This document shows positions 21,143-31,895 of a stretch of DNA of 64,000 nt, one piece after another (the first letter of the stretch is position 1; every line of letters begins with the position of its first letter). The translations under genes and the position numbers were made by a program. The stretch is taken from the NCBI GenBank assembly GCA_018857735.1, contig JABMCL010000181.1, positions 2,501 to 66,500 of the forward strand, written 5' to 3'. The notes under the pieces are model-generated. The model had not been told where the DNA came from. It made no database searches and worked only from the letters and a program-made list of their open reading frames with translations. The stretch comes from Alviniconcha marisindica. Taxonomy: Eukaryota > Mollusca > Gastropoda > Provannidae.

Positions 21143-21750
21143 ATGGGCTCAGCCCCACTGTCACACCTATCACAAGGGCACAAGTGGGCTCAGCCCCACT
21201 GTCACACCTATCACAAGGGCATAAGTAGGCTCAGTCCCGCTGTCACACCTATCACAAGGGCACAAGTGGGCTCAGCCCCACTGTCACACCTATCACAAGG
21301 GCATAAGTGGGCTCAGTCCCGCTGTCACACCTATCACAAGGGTCGTAAGTGGGTTCGTCCCGCTGTCACACCTATCACAAGGGCATAAGTGGGCTCAGTC
21401 CCGCTGTCACACCTATTACATGGGCATCAGTGGGCTCAGCCCCACTGTCACACCTATCACAAGGGCATAAGTGGGCTCTGCCCCACTGTCACACCTATCC
21501 ATGGGCCGTAAGTGGGCTCAGCCCCACTGTCACACCTACCACAAGGGCATACGTGGGCTCTGCCCCACTGTCACATCTATCCATGGGCCGAAAGTGGGCT
21601 CAGCCCCACTGTCACACCTACCACAAGGGCATAAGTGGGCTCTGCCCCACCGTCACACCTATCCATGGGCCGTAAGTGGGCTCAGCCCCACTGTCACACC
21701 TATCACAGGGGCATAAGTGGGCTCAGCCCCACTGTCACACCTGTCCCATT
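21143..21750. repeat. 41 bp minisatellite, about 15 units
   Basis: Units contain gggctcagccccactgtcac and acctatcacaagggcataagt. Two unit types alternate in the second half: one with cacaagggcata and one with ccatgggccgta, giving an 82 bp higher-order period from about 21,470. Confidence 0.94.
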
Positions 21751-22486
21751 TACCTATTAATTATACAGGCCTAACAGTCTCTGGTCACGCTGTGCGTCTG
21801 CATCTGTCAATGCCCAGCGCTGTAGGAGCTCAGCGGACAGCTGCTACCAGTGCCTGCCTGGCGTTGTTGTGTACCACCCCCACTGTCCCCTGACTGCTTG
21901 CAAGCCCGCTGGGACAGCCGCAAGTGAAACGGAAGGATAATCATGAACAAGCTGTAACTCGAGCTATGTTCTGGTGCCCGCACCACTGTACCACCAGCAC
22001 AGCTGGAAGCTGAAGTCACACACCTGCTGCCAGCACGCAGCATTTTACAAAAGTGCAGTTTAGGGACGGAATGTTTCAATCTGCGTGTGCACGAAATCTT
22101 GTCCACCAATTTATTCACAACAATGCAGTCAACAGTGTATCAACGTGTACAACGCACGCTGCCTACATCTGCACCCCCCACCCCCCTTCAACATCCACGG
22201 CAGCCATCGCGGAGCCCCGCTGGTCTGCAGTCTGCACTGTCTAAAACGGTTATTGATTCGGCATCGTGTTCAATGTGGGTGGTGCAGGCTGGACAACGGT
22301 GTAGCACCGCGGCAGATCTATTATTTATTTACGCTCTACAGCAGCGCCGGATTTATGACCGCGGTCCACGGACACACACCATCAATGCTGACGTGATCAG
22401 GGTGTGACTAGCCACACTTTGACTGACCGTGAACCAGAAATCACACCAACTGCGATGGCAGCCACACGACAGTTACACACTAGTTG
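21751..22486. other. Unique stretch, no gene recognised
   Basis: Three overlapping plus frames at 22,053-22,407 are open for 60-106 codons in different phases without a shared domain, so none is called. Confidence 0.45.
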
Positions 22487-22560
22487 GTGTTAAACATTAC
22501 ACTAATGACAACCATCACATGCGGTGTTAAAAATTACACTAATGACAACCAACACAACTG
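22487..22560. repeat. 36-37 bp direct duplication
   Basis: gtgttaaacattacactaat and gtgttaaaaattacactaat, each followed by gacaacca. Confidence 0.85.
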
Positions 22561-22616
22561 TTATAAATCAAATTACAATCAAAATCGGTATCTGCAATGC
22601 CTTCCTTAAACTATAC

Positions 22617-22704
22617 CTAACCATCAAAGATGAGGAATCAGTTTCCATCCCTTCACTGGGACCCACAGTGGGATGACAATGTGCATCTGCAGCTCTTTCC
22701 CTCA
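22617..22704 (-). CDS. Candidate internal coding exon (minus strand)
   Basis: Read on the minus strand, 22,704 to 22,617 gives an open frame that includes CHPTVGPSEGMETDSSSLMV and ends ATGGTTAG before GTATAG, a usable donor. If the acceptor is the TTGAG ending at 22,705, the exon begins with one base that completes the split AG codon left by the first exon at 26,697-26,773, giving Arg and an uninterrupted frame, and it ends again in phase 2. The acceptor is weak: there is no polypyrimidine tract and the base before AG is G. The phase match is the main support. The product is not recognised. It would lie 4 kb downstream of exon 1 in the same gene. Confidence 0.25.
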
Positions 22705-22820
22705 AGTTCTTGATTAATTAATTATAATACATCATACATGAGCAAAGAAAAATGTATATTATATCAGATATGTGATTCCAAATCGTTCTGGGTGTAGCTC
22801 TACTCCAGTACAGCCCCACG

Positions 22821-22921
22821 GACAACTACCCTGATGACATGGATAACTACCCTGATGACATGGATAACTATCCTGGTGACATGGATAACTACCCTGGTGA
22901 CATGGGTAACTACCCTGGTGC
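22821..22921. repeat. 21 bp tandem repeat, five units
   Basis: Units of the form gataactaccctggtgacat with g at the end. The period of 21 keeps frames open on both strands. Confidence 0.93.
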
Positions 22922-23144
22922 CAGACGACTGCTTTCTCCAAAACCTTTTACTTCTTTTTTTTTTCTTCTTTTTTTCGTCCTTTCAGATTTGCACATGAAC
23001 CAATGCTGCCCAAGGGAAAACCCACAGAACACTGCTGCTGGATTTGTAGGGTGGTCTCAAAGATGGATTTTTCTGCCATTATCATCAGAGTAGCCACAAC
23101 CATCATTTTGAATATTCTCCTACCACTGTATTATTAATCAGAAT
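22922..23144. other. Unique stretch with acceptor-like sequence
   Basis: A T-rich tract ends in cgtcctttcag at about 22,986 and would be a good plus-strand 3' splice site, but the sequence after it has stops within 35 codons in each frame and no donor I can support. Confidence 0.35.
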
Positions 23145-23375
23145 ATTACATGCTTTCATGCCACTGGCCTTCTCTTATCAACCAGTGGCCATGGGATCTT
23201 TAATGTGTGCAACAATCTAAGTGCCTGTTATGCCCATAAAAGCAAGACAGGCATTGAGGGGTCTGCACAAGTGTTGACTCAGAACTGAAAAATGGTCTTT
23301 CATAGTTCACAAGCAGGAGTCAAACCTAAACCACTGAAAATATTAACTACAGCCTAGAACATTAGCCAACTACTT
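23145..23375 (-). mobile_element. tRNA-derived SINE
   Basis: On the minus strand TGGCTAATGTTCTAGG (A box, 23,353-23,368) and GGTTTGACTCC (B box, 23,316-23,326) are spaced as in a tRNA-derived head. About 130 bases further on, ACATTAAAGATCCCATGG matches a TTAAAGATCCC core I associate with widespread molluscan SINEs. The 3' limit near 23,145 is approximate. Confidence 0.55.
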
Positions 23376-23642
23376 ACAAAAAATACAAGCCAACTACTTA
23401 CAAACTCTCATTATTCCCTATGTTAATATTTAGCTCTGGGTCGCCAAGCTCCATATAGTGCTCCATACTGTGCTCCCCTTTCTTTCAGGCATATATGTAT
23501 TCTGTCTCCTCCTGAACCAGAATATTATCTAGATAGATGCCAGGTACTGTCCCTAGTTGGCTTGCAGCCATATTCAGATCTCATTAACCAGATTTGCTGC
23601 ACATCTTTTCAATACCACCAGCCATCAGTCCAGTGAGTGTTA
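23376..23642. other. Unique stretch
   Basis: Two copies of ccaactacttacaaa occur at about 23,367 and 23,391. No gene recognised. Confidence 0.4.
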
Positions 23643-23670
23643 CCCCCCCCCCCCCCCCCCCCCCCCCCCC
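23643..23670. repeat. C homopolymer, about 28 bases
   Basis: Uninterrupted C run. Confidence 0.9.
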
Positions 23671-23869
23671 ACTCACCACAATTCCACGAAAACTAAAAGA
23701 ATCCAGCAACAAGTAACTTAAACAGTCCTACCTGACAGCAAACAATGCAACATGAACAAATTCACTGTTGCTAGAAATTGCTCTGGAATTTCTTCAATTA
23801 AAAGCTCAATCTCTTTTATTATTTATGGTGTCCTAAAATTCCTTGACCTCTGTTTCAAACTCAGTGGCA

Positions 23870-24270
23870 TTTTATTCCAAAACAATAAATTCAAACCACC
23901 AGCAGTCCAGTTTTTCTTTTCATGGATGAAAGATTTAAGTACATCTTTAAGCCTCAAACACTCCCCCACTGATTCTTCCTCCGCTTTTAAAGCCACACTC
24001 AGGACACACCTGTTCAATAACTACACCTGTTCAATAACTATTTTTAAAATTATCTCTTTCACAGCTATACCTATCCCCATGTCTGCCATGTGTGTGTGTA
24101 TGTGTGTGTGTGTGTGTGTGCATGTGTGTGGGGGTTGGTTGGTGGGGGGGACTGGGGGGTGTTTGTGTGTGGGTGTGTGAGCGGGTGTTGTTAGTGTTAT
24201 TGTAAAACGCCCTGCACGCCCACCTTGTGCAGCAGATGGGCGCTCTAGAGATCCTCTTTATAATTATCTC
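23870..24270 (+). pseudogene. LINE ORF2 C-terminus and 3' end
   Basis: The frame from 23,752 contains LSLKHSPTDSSSAFKATLRT followed by HLFNNYT (about 23,946-24,023). This matches the closing part of CR1/L2/Rex-like ORF2 proteins (WNSLPxxLRxSxSxxxFKxxLKTHLF). The protein runs out into an untranslated (TG)n-rich stretch, and the 3' end reads tattgtaaaacgccctgcac, then gggcgctctagagatcctct, equivalent to the TGTAAAGCGC...GCGCTATAGAAATCCTCTTT ends of these elements. The element is 5'-truncated. It would sit in the intron of the minus-strand candidate gene, in antisense orientation. Confidence 0.75.
24090..24182. repeat. Impure (TG)n with G-rich part inside LINE 3' UTR
   Basis: (TG)n, then gggggttggttggtgggg, then gtgtgtgggtgtgtg. 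Confidence 0.9.
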
Positions 24271-24941
24271 CATAAACACACATCACACAAAAATTTACCC
24301 CCCACCCCCATCCCCCTTTTCTTTTTTCTTTGTTTTTTCTTTTTAAGAACAAAATCATTTGTACCACTTTCTTCTTCAGAACTGAGAAAGAGACTCAAAG
24401 AGCCTGGAGAGTGTGAGGTAAACACAGTGAACACAGTCAGTGGCACATAAAAGCCTCCTTGCTTCAGAAACTTAACTAAGTGAGGCTCTGCCCATGCCAG
24501 GTGGCTGCCAGATCTCACAAACCTGATTTACAGCCTTGAAGTGTGCGCCCCTGTTCAATACCACTAACCAGCCTGGACCAGGAGTATAGGTACTGAGGCA
24601 GGATTACCTCCCTTCGCTATTAGCGGCCCAAAGATTCCCTCCCTTGAGTTACAAGCTACCATTAAACTGCGGCACAAGAGTTTTATAAGTTCTTGGCTTC
24701 AACACAAAAGGTATTGGGATTATCAGTTTTTATGCCAAATTTCAATGAAAATGGCTAAGTTGGATTAGACTGCTTTTGACCAGAAACTTGATTTCACTGA
24801 AAAAAGGAATGCACACCCAAGAGGCTTCACAAGTAAGTTCATGTTGTTGAGCACTGACCTTTAACTATTACTGTATTAGTATTACACTCACAGAGTCACA
24901 CTCACCATGTGAAAAATATAGTATAAGCAGCTGATGTACAT

Positions 24942-24944
<3 letters not shown>
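24271..24944. other. Unique stretch, no gene recognised
   Basis: C/T-rich at 24,298-24,345. A short exon-like segment with tttcttcttcag and gaggtaaac lies at 24,367-24,417 but is too short to support. Confidence 0.4.

Positions 24945-25031
<87 letters not shown>
24945..25031. repeat. (TC)n-(AC)n compound microsatellite
   Basis: About 23 TC units followed by about 20 AC units. Confidence 0.95.
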
Positions 25032-25033
<2 letters not shown>

Positions 25034-25423
25034 TACAGTTACAGTATGGTGTGCATGCACAGACCACTTATTTACATTTTTCACAACACTGATGTATATA
25101 TTCTATACATATATGTCATATGGCATGACTGCTATCAAATGCAGGTACAATCAGATATTTTATACATAAACAGAGTATGTATTTATGTTCAAAACAACAC
25201 AAACCCAAGTATTAAGTTTATGATGCTACTTTGTCAGCATCCAGGTCAGGCTGATACTCTGCAATTGCAGACTAACACTAACACTATAACATTAACAGTA
25301 GCTGCAAAGCTAACAGAGCTCTAACAAACCTGCCAATTCCACATGTAAACTGCTTCTTCATGGTAGGAAGAACAGGAATGAGATACACTGATGATGGTTT
25401 ACATGTATTCATGTGTGAGGGCT

Positions 25424-25424
<1 letters not shown>
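25032..25424. other. AT-rich unique stretch
   Basis: No exon or RNA gene recognised. Confidence 0.45.
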
Positions 25425-25490
<66 letters not shown>

Positions 25491-25510
25491 ATGCATGCGT
25501 GCATGTGTGT
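25425..25510. repeat. (TG)n microsatellite
   Basis: About 32 TG units then tgcatgcatgcgtgcatg. Confidence 0.95.
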
Positions 25511-25569
25511 GTGATTAGCTAGAATGATCTTGCCACTAAACAATTCCAGACAAGATTTTGCACATAATA

Positions 25570-25800
25570 AATTGATACGTTAATCAGACATTATTCATTC
25601 ATTACTATTATTATGGTGATGACAATGATAATTACAAGCATTATATATAATAATTAATACCAGTGATACCACGACTAGTAATAGTAGATTACAAGCATTT
25701 TAATTTATAATACATTCCTAGTGATACTACGACTAGTAATAGTTAAAAACAAATGATACTGGGACTAGCAATAGTCTAATACTAGTAGTAATAGTTAAAC
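25570..25800. repeat. AT-rich region with repeated ctagtaatag segments
   Basis: agtgatac(c/t)acgactagtaatag is found at about 25,662 and 25,721, with shorter variants at 25,757 and 25,782. Two of these are preceded by attacaagcat. Period is about 60, then shorter. Confidence 0.6.
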
Positions 25801-26479
25801 AATCAATGATTTTTGGAATGTTCAAATAATTTCCATAACTGCTGTATTTATAATTCTAACACTGTAAGTGTAACAGTAACACACTGAAGTTGCCACCATT
25901 TTATATTATCACTAATATTAGTTCTCAACTACTCCCAGTACTTAGGAAACAACTAATTTGCACTGTATACAAATTATACTACTGGTCATACTTAAGGAAG
26001 GAATGCTAATTTGCACTGCACACATACTAGTTTACTACTGGTCATACTTAAGGAAGGAATGTTAGGCTTAATGTCCACACAGACCACATACGGTCTATTA
26101 GTATTACGCACAGTATACTATTAGGGACAGGGTTTGTACTTATTGATCACATAGTGCTTTACCTTACTTAGTTATAAAATCAAGGCAAAAAATGATGGCA
26201 ACTGCTGGACCACACAAAAAGGGATTATACTTTAATAATGTACAGCCATTATGAAATTGAATATATTCAGCACCAGTGTTCTGGGATGAATCTATCCACT
26301 GTGAATAAGAATAGATTCAGTGATGACACGATGTGTTGATGTGTAGATTCTAATTTAGACTAATCAGACTTGATAGCTGATGTGTGAAAACATAGACTTT
26401 TTGTAGAATAGACTGTGTATGTGAGTGAGAAGCAACATGTACTCAGTGTAGGTTGCTGATTAAAACATTGTAACTCCAT
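25801..26479. other. AT-rich unique stretch with a 55 bp duplication
   Basis: tactactggtcatacttaag followed by gaaggaatg occurs at about 25,979 and 26,034. The rest is typical intronic-looking sequence with no supported exon. Confidence 0.5.
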
Positions 26480-26507
26480 TTGGGGGGGGGGGGGGGGGGG
26501 GGGGGGT
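26480..26507. repeat. G homopolymer, about 27 bases
   Basis: Uninterrupted G run about 190 bases into the candidate first intron. Confidence 0.9.
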
Positions 26508-26696
26508 CAACACTATCCAGATTATAAGAATGATGATAAAGACTGTAGAGTGGTAAATACAGCAGCTAAGAATAATAAAGGACAATGGTCTATGAAGGGT
26601 CACGAACAATCTTAGTACTATTAATATATAATTTAACACTAGCTCTTGAAATTCAATATTCAAAATCCATAAAACCCAGAGAAAGAAAAATCTCAC

Positions 26697-26773
26697 CTTG
26701 TTCCTTGTTTTTTCTGGCTGGGGTCATCTGTGGAAGTCTCACATGGTCCGTTCTGCCCCGTTAGGCTCGCCAT
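26697..26773 (-). CDS. Candidate first coding exon, unknown protein (minus strand)
   Basis: On the minus strand ATG at 26,773-26,771 sits in a favourable context (TGTG before, GCG after). It opens a frame reading MASLTGQNGPCETSTDD and then a Q/K-rich segment, ending CAAG directly before GTGAGA, a strong 5' splice site. The exon is 77 bases: 25 codons plus two bases (phase 2). The hydrophilic start, the Kozak-like ATGGCG, the donor and the CpG-rich DNA just upstream together look like a real translated first exon. The peptide has no signal sequence or known motif, and I do not recognise the protein. The gene would run toward lower coordinates; a phase-matched second exon may be at 22,617-22,704. 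Antisense LINE and SINE relics in between are compatible with an intron. Confidence 0.5.
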
Positions 26774-27620
26774 CACAGCACTTGGTGTGGTACCAAGCAC
26801 ACTTGTTCAGAAATAGCAGACGACAAAACAAATCCTAATCAAACAGTTGGCTGCCGCTGCTGCTGAATTTCCTGCAGACCTCTTTTGTGTTGAATATCAA
26901 ATCAACAACAGGTCGCTTTCATGTTACAGCTCTGACTCCAAAGAAAAAAAGAACGTCAACAAAGCCTGGTCAAACAAACTGTTGCAAAAACAAACGTAAA
27001 CAATGCAATATCACGCAAGTGAACGTTTGAACAGCGAACGACCGCGGCAGACAAGACAAACCAACACCCACGAGCTCGGAGTTTTCAGTTCCGATGCGCA
27101 GCGCAGGCTCAATGCACTCCCACAGATGACTGCTGAAATGTCAACAACGACGACTGCCGAGACTAATATTCAAAATCCGCACTGCATAGGAAGGCCACGG
27201 CTGGGGTTCACGCTGCCAATAACGTCTCTTGGTGTACTTGTCACACTGACTCTCCCCGCGATCATGGCGGACAAGAACTGCAATTGCAGTGCCTAAATTA
27301 TGGTCCTGCCACTCTTGTATCTGTCCTTGGTGTCGACAAGGAGACAATCCGCGGTCCACACGGTTGTCTATGGGGTGTTGGAAGCTGTGAACCGTTAGCT
27401 GGGGTGCCACCGTTCGCAGTTTGTTTGATCTCTGTCTCAAATCACACACACAGTTGCACGCTCGGCTGCCAAGGCATAATCTCGGTGTTGATAATGTGTC
27501 TGATCACGTGGTTTGTGACGTCACGGTCGGGATTTCCTTGCGGCATTGATCCGCGGCGCAGAGGGTATCCCCAACCTATATCTCCAAATCTTACGCTCGT
27601 GCTTTTGACTTGCAAGTGAT
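26774..27620 (-). promoter_or_regulatory. CpG-rich upstream region with CRE and E-box
   Basis: This stretch has many more CpG dinucleotides than the AT-rich flank to the left and no tandem repeats. It contains CACGTG (27,505-27,510) and a perfect palindromic CRE, TGACGTCA (27,516-27,523), only five bases apart. It lies upstream of the candidate first exon at 26,773. A possible divergent start is cgatcATGGCGG at about 27,264 on the plus strand, but that frame stops after 10 codons. Promoter function is inferred from composition and motifs. Confidence 0.4.
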
Positions 27621-27689
27621 TTTGAAAGGTGATACATGTCGGACACATATATCATAAGTCTGCCACAGTAAATGTTTTCCTTCCTTGTA

Positions 27690-27830
27690 ACTGAATGTTA
27701 TTTTGTGACTGGCGTAGCCTAGTCGACTCCTGACCGGCTGGACGCCACCGTATTGACATGTGCAACAAGCTTGTCACTTGGTAATAAAGTTGTATTGTAT
27801 TGTCCTGTATTGTATTGTAAATGTAAACAG
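27690..27830 (+). mobile_element. Retroelement 3' end with (TTGTA)n tail
   Basis: ggtaataaagttgtattgta followed by further TTGTATTG units. AATAAA followed by a pentamer tail is typical of non-LTR or SINE 3' ends. It could instead be the 3' end of a transcribed gene. Confidence 0.4.
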
Positions 27831-27939
27831 AAAACGGTGCCAACTGTTTTTTGTCAGCACAGTGCATGAAGCGGCCGCCGCTACTCGGTGATGGACGCGT
27901 GTGTGACTGAGCATGGAGACTACACTCCGCCGGCAACTC

Positions 27940-29985
27940 GCCGCCGTGTCTACTTCACAGTCTTGTCTGTGTGACTACGGCTGTACTCAGTCCTTTTTCC
28001 TTGTGTACTATAGAGACAACTTCAGTGTCTACTTCACAGTCTTGTCTGTGCGACTACACTGCATCTTTCCCTGTTCCTTCAAGTGTCTGTGTGACTACTA
28101 TAGCGACAACTTCAGTGTCTACTTCACAGTCTTGTCTGTGTGACTACAGCTGTATCTTTCCCAGTGTTCCCTTCGGTGTGACTACTATAGCGACAACTTC
28201 AGTGTCTACTTCACACTCTCGTCTGTGTGACTACAGCTGTATCTTTCCCTGTTCCCTTTCGGTGTGACTACTATAGCGACAACTTCAGTGTCCTACTTCC
28301 CCAGTCTCGTCTGTGTGACTACAGCTGTATCTTTCCCTGTTCCTTGTCTGTGTGACTACTATAGCGACAACTTCAGTGTCTACTTCACAGTCTTGTCTGT
28401 GTGACTACAGCTATCTTTCCCTGTTCCCTTTCGGTGTGACTACTATAGCGACAGCTTCAGTGTCTACTTCACAGTCTCGTCTCAGTGTGTGACTACAGCT
28501 GTATCTTTCCCTGTTCCGGCCTTGTCTGTGTGACTACTATAGAGACAACTTCAGTCAGTGCCTACTTCGCAGCGGTCTTGTCTGTCACGTGTGACTACAC
28601 TGCTGTATCTTTCCCTGTTCCTTGTCTGTGTGACTACTATAGCCGAAACAACTTCAGTGTCTACTTCACAGTCTTGTCTGTGTGACTACAGCCGCTGTGT
28701 CTCTGTTCCTTGTCTGTGTGACTACTATAGCGACAACTTCAGTGTCTACTTCACAGTCTTGTCTACTGATGTGACCACAGCTGTATCTTTCGCTGTTCCC
28801 GGTTGTCTGTGTGACTACTATAGAGACAACTTCAGTGTCTGCTTCATAGTCTTGTCTGCGTGACTACTGCCGCTGTATCAGTCTTTCCCTGTTCCTTGTC
28901 TGTGTGACTACTGTAACTGTAGAGACAACTTCAGTGTTTTACTGTTTAGTCTTGTCTGTGTGACTACAGCTTTTATTCCTTTTTCCCCGTTCCAAAAAAC
29001 AGCTTCAGTTTCTTCTTTCAGTCTTGTCCAGTGTGACTACAGCTGTATCTCTCGGCCTGCCCGCAGTTCCAAAGAGACAGCTTCAGTGTCTACTGTCAAT
29101 CATGTCTGTGTGACTACAGCGGCTGTATCTTTCCACGTTCCAACTGAAAGACAGCTTCAGTGTCTACTCGGTATCAGTCTTGTCCGTGTGACTACAGCCG
29201 CTGAATCTTTCCATGTTCCAAAAAGACAGCTTCAGTGTCTACTGTCAGTCTTGTCTGTGTGACTATGGCTGTATCTTTCCCTGTCAGTTCCCAAAAGACA
29301 GCTTCAGTGTCAGTCTACTGTCGGTCTTGTCTGTGTGACTATGGCTGTATCTTTCCCTGTGAGTTCCAAAAAGACAGCTTCAGTGTCTACTGTCAGTCTC
29401 AGTTGTCTGCGTGACTACAGCTGTATCTTTCGCCCTGTCAGTTCCAAAAAGACAGCTTCAGTGTCTACTGTCAGTCTCAGTTGTCTGCGTGACTACAGCT
29501 GTATCTTTCGCCCTGTCAGTTCCAAAAAGGCAGCTTCAGTGTCTACTGTCAGTCTTTTCTGTGTGACTACAGCTGTATCTTTCCACGTTCCAAAAAGACA
29601 GCTTCAGTGTCGGTCCACTGTCAATCATTTCCATGTGACTACAGCAGTATTTTTCCCTGTCAAGACAGCTTCACGGTGTCTACCGTCAGTCTTGTCTGTG
29701 TGACTACAGCTGTATCTTTCCCTGTCAAGGCAGCTTCACGGTGTCTACCGTCAGTCTTGTCTGTGTGACTACAGCTGTATCTTTCCCTGTCAAGACAGCT
29801 TCACGGTGTCTACCGTCAGTCTTGTCTGCGTGACTACAGCTGTATCTTTCCCTGTCAAGACAGCTTCACGGTGTCTACCGTCAGTCTTGTCTGTGTGACT
29901 ACAGCTGTATCTTTCCCTGTCAAGACAGCTTCACGGTGTCCACCGTCAGTCTTGTCTGTGTGACTACGGCTGATAATGATTCCCA
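27940..29985. repeat. Satellite-like array, 86-88 bp units changing to about 65 bp
   Basis: From 27,940 to about 28,950 the unit is about 87 bp (starts at 28,093, 28,180, 28,266 and 28,354) and contains actactatagcgacaacttc, agtgtctacttcacagtctt and gtctgtgtgactacagctgt. After about 28,950 the acta-tagcgac half is replaced by ccaaaaagacagc, and the unit shortens to 65 bp by 29,700 (starts at 29,701, 29,766 and 29,831). The last five units are nearly identical. The 60-127 codon plus frames are artefacts. Confidence 0.95.
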
Positions 29986-30230
29986 TGTTCCAAAAAATAC
30001 AACTTCAGTGTCAGTTTTTAGTAAACTTGTTCATCTGAATGGGCGGCCTGGTCTGATTCAGTCAAAGCGCCGCTGGGCCTACTGACCGGGCTCGAAGCCA
30101 CCGCTAGTCAGTCACGGCTGAATCAGTGGGGCTGTAACTACGTCAGTATCTGAACGCCCAGTGACTCGTGTGACGATTAAATGCTGGCACTGAATCATGG
30201 AAAAAGCCGTTCATCCAATGACTAGTCTCC
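29986..30230. other. Unique spacer
   Basis: Nothing recognised. Confidence 0.4.
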
Positions 30231-30234
30231 TGGC

Positions 30235-30425
30235 AAAACACAGTTCATCATCAAACGACAAGTATACTCAGTGGCTGGAAAACATCAAACAACAACTGAG
30301 AATACTCGGCAGTGGCCGGAAAACACAGTTCATCATCAAACGACAAGTATACTAAGTGGCCGGAAAACACAGTTCATCATCAAACAACAACTGAGTATAC
30401 TCGGCAGTGGCAGGAAAATACAATT
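30235..30425. repeat. Degenerate 45-60 bp repeat, about four units
   Basis: acagttcatcatcaaacgac, then aagtatactcagtgg or gagtatactcggcagtgg with cggaaaa, in mixed order. Confidence 0.8.
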
Positions 30426-30466
30426 CGTTATTCCTACGGGGAGAGTGAGATTGAGAGTATGGGACA

Positions 30467-30640
<174 letters not shown>

Positions 30641-30894
30641 GAGAGGGAGACTGAGAGACGGGGAGAGGGGGGTACTTGTCAGTTGTAGTAATTGTCATCG
30701 ATTTAGTTTTCGCTCTAACCGACCCCCCGATCCCCTCCTCCCTCTACCACTCGAGCGGTGTGGTAGTCAGCCAGGACTGCCGAATCTCTCCCACCATTCA
30801 CCGAGTTTGCCAATTAAGCCTCGTTTTTCAGCACGGTACGCATACTTCTTCTTCTTGGCTACTTTTTATACACGGCTACAGTTTTGTTTTAACG

Positions 30895-31265
30895 CTAAGA
30901 TGTGGTGTGGTGTGGTGATGATTTGTTTCACCGCACCAACATGTGGTGTGGTGTGGTGATGAATTGTTTCACCGCACCAGCATGTGGTGTGGTGTGGTGA
31001 TGAATTGTTTCACCGCACCAGCATGTGGTGTGGTGTGGTGATGAATTGTTTCACCGCACCAGCATGTGGTGTGGTGTGGTGATGAATTGTTTCACCGCAC
31101 CAGCATGTGGTGTGGTGTGGTGATGAATTGTTTCACCGCACCAACATGTGGTGTGGCATGGTGATGAATTGTTTCATTCCCTACCGCGCCAACATGTAAT
31201 GTGATGTAGTGATGAACTGTTTCATCCCCTACCGAACCAGCATGTGGTGTGGTGTGGTGTGGTGA
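30895..31265. repeat. 41 bp minisatellite, about nine units
   Basis: Units contain atgtggtgtggtgtggtgat and gaattgtttcaccgcaccagc. Six central units are identical or nearly so; the last three are diverged. Confidence 0.95.
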
Positions 31266-31309
31266 TGAACTATTTGATCCACACCAAAATGTTATGTGGT
31301 GTGGCGATG

Positions 31310-31490
31310 AACTGTGTGTGTGTGTGTGTGTGTGTGTGGTGTGTTGTGTTGGTGTGTGTGTGGTGTGGTGTGTTGTGTGTGTGGTGTGGCTGGTGTGTTG
31401 TTTTTGTGGTGTATGTGTGTGTGTGTGTGTGTGTGGTGTGTGTGTGTGTGTGTGTGTGTTTGTATGTTGTGGTGTGGGTGGTGTGTGGTG

Positions 31491-31550
<60 letters not shown>

Positions 31551-31564
31551 TTGTGTGTGTGTGT

Positions 31565-31635
<71 letters not shown>

Positions 31636-31676
31636 TGTGTGTGTGTGTGTGTGTTGTGTGTGTGTGGTTGTGTGTG

Positions 31677-31740
<64 letters not shown>

Positions 31741-31743
31741 TGT

Positions 31744-31798
<55 letters not shown>

Positions 31799-31800
31799 AG

Positions 31801-31875
<75 letters not shown>

Positions 31876-31895
31876 GTGCGTGCGCGCGCGCGCGC
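31310..31895. repeat. Long (TG)n, then (AG)n, then (GC)n
   Basis: Impure (TG)n with GG and TT interruptions from 31,311 to 31,797, (AG)n to about 31,871, then tgcgtgcgcgcgcgcgcgcg. All six frames are open in places; none is a gene. Confidence 0.97.

Noticed and set aside
22053..22407. Three overlapping plus frames of 63-106 codons
   Set aside because: They lie in three different phases, lack domains and have no splice context.
22821..22921. ctgatgacatgg repeats as ribozyme cores
   Set aside because: They are part of a plain 21 bp tandem repeat without the GAAA half of a hammerhead.
24367..24417. A 38-base plus-strand exon between tttcttcttcag and gaggtaaac
   Set aside because: It is open in only one phase, is very short, has no partner exons and lies on the opposite strand to the better-supported candidate gene.
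27264..27296. ATGGCGGACAAG start on the plus strand in the CpG-rich region
   Set aside because: The frame ends after 10 codons and no donor precedes the stop. It may be an upstream ORF, but I cannot support a gene.
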